From contig MU069664.1 of assembly GCA_002284615.2 (NCBI GenBank), positions 1-19,231 of the forward strand: DNA of 19,231 bases, written 5' to 3'. Below are positions 11,366 through 17,300 of the stretch, one piece after another (position 1 is the first letter of the stretch; every line of letters begins with the position of its first letter). The notes beneath the pieces were generated by a model. That model was not told the DNA's origin. It saw only the letters and a list, made by a program, of their open reading frames with translations, and ran no database searches. The stretch comes from Dunaliella salina. Lineage: Eukaryota; Chlorophyta; Chlorophyceae; Chlamydomonadales; Dunaliellaceae. The position numbers and the translations under genes are program-made.

Positions 11366-14300
11366 GTGGAGCAGGCACAACATCGCTGCAAACGCCCACG
11401 ATCATCCCAACAGCAGCAGCAGCAGCGGCAGCAGCAGCAGCAAGAGAAGCAGGGCCTAAAGCAGCTCAAAGTGTGCGAGGTGTTCTGTGGGGCTGGGGGC
11501 AGCAGCGGCATACAAACACAGTATCAAGGCTGCAGCCTTTCTCCCAAGTGGGCCGTCGATAGTAGCGCGTCTGCCGCGGCATCATACCTCCTTAACCACC
11601 CTGACGTCCAGGTGTGTGCTTGGGCTCACTTAATTGTTCTTGCTGCAACCTCCTGCTCTACTGACTTGGCGTGGGCACTTGGTGCAGTGTTGTGCACTTG
11701 CTTGCTTCGGTGTGAACACGCTCTGTATATGTTGCTGCTGCTGTGGCACCTGTCGTTGTTGCTGAGTAGGATGCTGCCTTGCAAGCGAGTTGCAAACAGG
11801 GATGTGTAGGGAATGGCCTGCAGCACAGCCACCTGCACAGCCACCTTACGAGAGAGAGGCACGGGACAATTACAGCCACGTCAAAGGAGAGAAGTGTAGG
11901 GGACATTTGTAGCCACCTTTGCAGGAGAGAAGTATAGAGGACATTTTTAGCCACCTTTGCAGAAGTATCAACGACATTTACAGTCACCTTTTCAGGAGAG
12001 AAGTACATATAAACAGGGATGTGCAAGAAATTTCCCTCTAGCAGAGCCACCTTTGCAGGACAGAAGGCAAGTGTTTTTGGGCCGCTTTAAAAATGGACGT
12101 CGGAAGGCCAGCCTCCCAGAGTAAACCATACCTGCTGGTCCTTTAGCAGTAGCCTGGCGAATAGTGCTTTATTTATGCGTGGCTGTTCAGCAAAATTAAG
12201 GATTAAGGGTAACAATTCGTATGCATGACCAGGGATGAGGCTAAAATCCGTGTGCATGAGCAAGGACAAAGCTGGAATACGCCGGAGCTGGACAACACCC
12301 CCCCAAAAACGGGCATATTTGTAACATGCTCCCAACTAAGGAGTGCCCTAACTTCAAACTCTTAGGAGGCTTTAAAAGTGGCCTAGTCCGAAAATGGGAT
12401 GTATATGTCTTATCGATCGCAGCGTCAACCCCACCCATTGACCACTAGAACTCCATTCTGGATCACCCACAAACTTGGGTGATTTACTTAAAGTCATGTG
12501 ATATAGAGTCCTTGTACCAAATTGGTAACATTGCAAAAGAACGGAGTCAGAAGACCCAAAGGTTGGTCCAGAGCAGAATTCCGGCCGTTCACCTTGAACA
12601 AAATCCGGCACAGGGTGTGCCAGGATGGTTCATTTTGGACCTTTGCCTTTCTTATTTTTGGACATGCAGGATGATAGCACAGTGTATGGAAGTTACAAAG
12701 GCATATGCTTTTGAGATTGAAAATCGGTAGGACAATGGGCCTTTGTGGGGGTTGATCCGACTTCAAGGGGGAGGTCTGTGTCCTCCTTTGTCATTTTTAA
12801 TAAATGAAATGGTGCCTCACATTAGGTTAGGGTTTAGCCTAACCTAAACCCTATAACCCTAAACCCTAATCCCTAAACCTTAGGGCTAAACATTGAGGCC
12901 CCCCTGATGCCGTTCATTTTTTTAAAGTGTGTCACTGTAAATTGAGCGTGAAGTTTAATGTTTTGGTGGAAGCAGGTCCGGTGCCTCACATTAGGTAAGG
13001 GTTTAGCCTAACCTAAACCCTATGACCCTAAACCTAAACCTTGAACCTTAGGGCTAAACATTGAGGCCCTCCTGATGTTGCTGGGTGTGTCGATGCATGG
13101 GTGGGGTGTTGCACATGAGCGATGCTTCTAGGTACATCCATATAATCACTGAACTCGTGCAGATATTGATTTCTCATGCGTGTAATTGTTTTGCATCTGT
13201 CCATGCCATTGTGCGAGCAGGTGTGGTGCCTCACATTAGCAGACTTCCTGGTGTTGCTGCGCAAAGTGCGAGCGCTCGCACGGCGAATCCTTTCCCCCAC
13301 ATCACAGCCCATCACGGCCGCAAATGCTGTACCTGCGCCAGCATCAGCATCAGCAGCAACTCAAGTCCCACAGTCACAAGGAGCAGGAGCTCAAGCATCA
13401 CGAGGCCCTATGTCACTGGCCCTTCCACTTCAAGCACCACTATTCGCAAAATCAACGCAAGCATCACCACAAGCCATTCTGTCATTAGCACCACCACCAC
13501 AAGTGCCACCGTCAACAGTAGCGGTGCAAGCAGCACCTTCACAGGCAGCGCCCCTGCGAACGTCACCTTCACAAGAAGCACCAGCATCGCAAGTCCCTCT
13601 ATCACTGGCACCACCACCACAAGTGCCATCGTCAACAGGAGCAATGCAAGCAGCACCTTCACAAGCAGTGCCCCCACAAGCACCGCTTTCACAAGAAGCA
13701 CCACCTCCACGAGCTCCACTGCCTTCAGCAACACCAACACAAGCGCCACCGTCAACAGAAGCCATGCAAGCAGCACCTTCACAAGCAGTGCCCCCACAAG
13801 CACCGCCTTCACAAGAAGCACCACCTCCACAAGCTCCACTGCCTTCAGCAACACCAACACAAGCGCCACCGTCAACAGAAGCCATGCAAGCAGCGTCCCT
13901 ACAAGTGCCACCTTCACAAGCAGCAGCCACTCCATCATCACGAGCAGCATCAGCTCCAACAGCGTGTCCACTGGGAACAGCAGTGTCCACAGCTGCAGAG
14001 GCAGCACCATTATTGCAGGCACAAGTGCATGCACCAGCAGCACTCGGTGGTGCAGACGACAGCTCAAATGGGCGGGAGGGCTTGTGGGAGGTGAAGGCCA
14101 TCCGTGGGATGCGCATCGGCCCAAAACCTGGCTGCAAGGTAGGTCAAGGAAAGGTGCATCGCGGTGTATGCCTCAAGCGTGCATCTTGGCGGAATTGAAC
14201 CTGGCTGCAAGCATCCGCAGACAGCAAAGGTGCGCCGTGGCTCTTTTCCTGTTGCATCGCAACGTGCCGAAGGACACAGAAGGGTGACAGGAAGTGGTGG

Positions 14301-17300
14301 ACCTATTGTATGAGACGGTGTCAGGATTTGCTGCGTGGTTTCGGACGACGTGTTTGGTGTTGCTCAGTTTCAAACACACCACGATTCTGATTAGGAGTCA
14401 AGCAGAGGCAGTATCAGTCGACGGAGTATTTGTGGAATGTGCACAGTTAATATCACATTTTTAATTGCATTTCCACCGTGGTGCTGTCAGCGGGATGCAA
14501 GCAGGTTTCAAACGGGCATGGGGCCAAACACAAACGCCCACAGACAGCAGAGGTAGGCGATCCCACTGTCGCCACTGTAATGCAAAACGTGTGCGTCATG
14601 GCACCGTTGGCAGAATGCAAAATGTGCACATGTGCGCATGGGCCAAGACCCACACGAAGGGTTGGCCGCATAATTAATTTGGCCACTGCTTTCGCGCAAA
14701 AACACTTTCAAATAAATGTACAAACATACACAACACATGCTTTATTGTGTATGTTTGTACCAAATGTCTTCCCTCTTTTGTGCAAAACTCGTGAGATAGA
14801 CGGCTCATACACATGGAATCGGTCGGCCATGCCTGGATAAAGGCACCCAGTTGAGTACCATGTGACTCCAGATGTGCAAAGGGCTCAAGCCCAAGCCCTG
14901 GCCACCGCAGCCAAGGCAAGCACATGGGTTCTATGCTGCCAAGAAAAAACATGAAGGCTTCCATGCTTGCTGCAAAGTGCTCATAGGCTTGAAATGGGCA
15001 TGGGAATCCTGCTCAAGCACCAGCACACGCAGGCAGCAGAGCACTATAGGACAGCAGTTTTCCCATAAGATGTGGATGCAATGAGAGTTGGATGTGCATG
15101 GGTTCCTGGCTCGAGCACTGGTGGTTACAGACAGCAAACTTGTGCTTCAGATCTCAAGCATGGACAGTCCAGGCTGGTGCTGCTTTCAACCCAAAGCATT
15201 ACAGGGCAACAGTCTTGCCATAAGATGTTGATGCAATATGAGTTGGATGTGCGTGGGTTCCTTGCTTAAGCAGCGTTGGTTACAGGCAGCAAAGATGTGC
15301 TTCAGATCTCAAGCACGGGCAGTCCTGGGTGGTGAATATTTGATTCTGGCAGGCATTGGGCCAGCAGGTTTGGCGATACCGTAGGCTTGCATGTACACTC
15401 TTGATAACATCACAAGCAGTGTTTAAACCGGATTAACCTAAGACGCATCAAATTAAACTCAAGCCGTGTCTTTGGAGAGTCGCAGTTGGTCAAAGGGTGT
15501 GCAATCTCTCTTCCACACAAAATTTGTTTTCCATTGAGACCCGGTCAAACTTAATAATAAAGGTACAGGGGAGAAGTTCACATGCTGTCAGTCAAGAGAC
15601 ATTATTTAGACAGCATCCACAGCCAGTGTTGGTTCCAATGCTTTTGGCCAGCATTGAACCTGGAGGAACAGGGTTTACAGGGTTTACAGGAAAGACCTTC
15701 AGTCAAGACGCGTAACTGTTGGCCTGCTCATATTTTTTTCATAATTATTTACAGGGTTGGGTCATTCGTGAATTGCGAATTCTAAAGAACGCTAAAAATG
15801 GCCTTAGATTCGCGAATTGTAAAAAATGCTGTTTGGAGTGCGTGGTAAAATTTGTAGGTAAATTGCTTCGGCAGGCCCTTTGAGACCTTCGACAGACCTT
15901 TGAGAAGCCTTCGAGTGGCCTTCAAAGAAAGCTGCTGTGCACCTGGACACCCAGTAACCTTTCTCTTTCGGAATGTGTAATTGTTGATTGACATCGGGGG
16001 TTGTTGGGGGCTGGTTTGGGGGTCGTTGGGGCCCCCCCTGTTCTAGTAACCCTCCAGATCCCCATTAGCATGTCTTGACTCACACCTCGTGGTGAAGGGG
16101 GCTCACGGCTCTTAATGAGCCAATGCGCCTTCTTTTCCTTTATGGATGTAGGGAGAGTTTCTCTGCATAAGTAAATTTTTTTCCTTTTTTTCTTTTCCTG
16201 CATGAGTGCCAGGGAAACGAAGCTAGTGTGGCCGTCGTGTTGGAAAAAACCCTCAATACAAGCAATCATCCCAAACCTAAGCTTCCAAGATAAGATTTGT
16301 GCTTGCCCTGGGGTCCCTCCCACCCAAGACCCCCCCTCCCCAAAATGGCCCTCCAAATGCGCGAATAATTTGTCAGTTTGCGCATTTAACGCGAATTTAC
16401 GTGCTCGCTACCCCCCAGACCCGCGAATGACCCAACCCTGATTATTTATAAATAACTTTGCCTGGGAGGAGATAGTAAAGTTTGTTGTTGTTTTGATGCA
16501 AAAAGGTAGAAACATCCTGAGACCCAGAGTAAAGGTGAATAAGGATGCATCCTGCGGAGTGATACCACCTGTAATCACCAACCTGGAACGGTCCCCGAGG
16601 AGCTTTCACAGCTGTAGTGAAGGCTCAGCTAATTGCTTGTCCTGTATTTTACGCGAATCCATTGGCCTGCAACACTCGTGCGTTTTGTTGCCACCTTTGG
16701 AAATGCAGGTGATGTGCATGCATTTTGGATGGCCTTCTTTGTTATCACAATGGATTGGCCTTCTCCTGGATTGGCCTTCTTTGCTATCACATGGGTTGGC
16801 TTTCTTTGTTATCACAAGAAATGCATTTTGAATGGCCTTCTTTGTTACCACAAGAAATGCATCAGAACGTCCCGTCCACAGACAAAACTGGCTTATTATT
16901 CCTTCCAAGTTCTTGATTTTTTTGGTTGTGCACACCTTCCATTTTTGTTTAAGGTGAATTGTTACATACTTACTTTTTGTCTTTCAGGCTGAAGACTGCC
17001 AGTTGCTTTTCTTGTTGGAGTGGGAGGATTATGAAGAGGTTGATGGGCTTAACAAGTAAGTTTTTAGTACCAACCTCTTCTGTGTAATACTGTACACATT
17101 TTGTAAGAGAAGCAGTGCAAATGTCTTCAATCTTTTACATGCTTCAAGTTTTCAGTGTTTTTGGGGAATTTGGAGAGGGACTCGGGGAATCTGTTATCTA
17201 TTGGAAAACTTTTTTGGTCCTGAGCATTATAAACCTGTTTGGAAACATGTCTTCTATTCAATGCACATATGAGCTCTCTGTACGCAGAACCCATCTTCTC

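Larger units (their letters stand above)
11612..13220 (+). other. Intron 5
   Basis: About 1.6 kb between the GTGTGT donor and the GAGCAG acceptor. It holds a tandem array of about 40-bp units (11820-12075), an unrecognised middle part (12080-12780) with a small hairpin (ATCACCCA, 12462-12469, with TGGGTGAT, 12476-12483), and telomere-like repeats (12811-13077). No gene is seen in it. Confidence 0.7.
14139..16987 (+). other. Intron 6
   Basis: A 2.85-kb intron from GTAGGT to TTTCAG that splits the chromodomain. It carries the 16-bp hairpin, a 155-bp duplication, the second hAT-like element and a short satellite. No coding segment that joins in phase is seen. Confidence 0.75.

Noticed and set aside
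9702..11405. 567-codon antisense frame rich in Ala
   Set aside because: It is the complement of CAG-rich DNA: with CAG repeats every frame on both strands lacks stops (poly-Gln, Ser, Ala, Leu, Cys). Nothing in it resembles a domain, while the sense frame leads into motif I.
13408..14137. Antisense Leu/Val-rich and Ala/Cys-rich frames
   Set aside because: They are shadows of the exon 6 repeat with no domain, start context or splice support.
13085..14287. Ser/Thr-rich 400-codon frame overlapping exon 6
   Set aside because: It stays open because of the 120-bp repeat. It does not join to the methyltransferase at either end, unlike the Ala/Pro frame.
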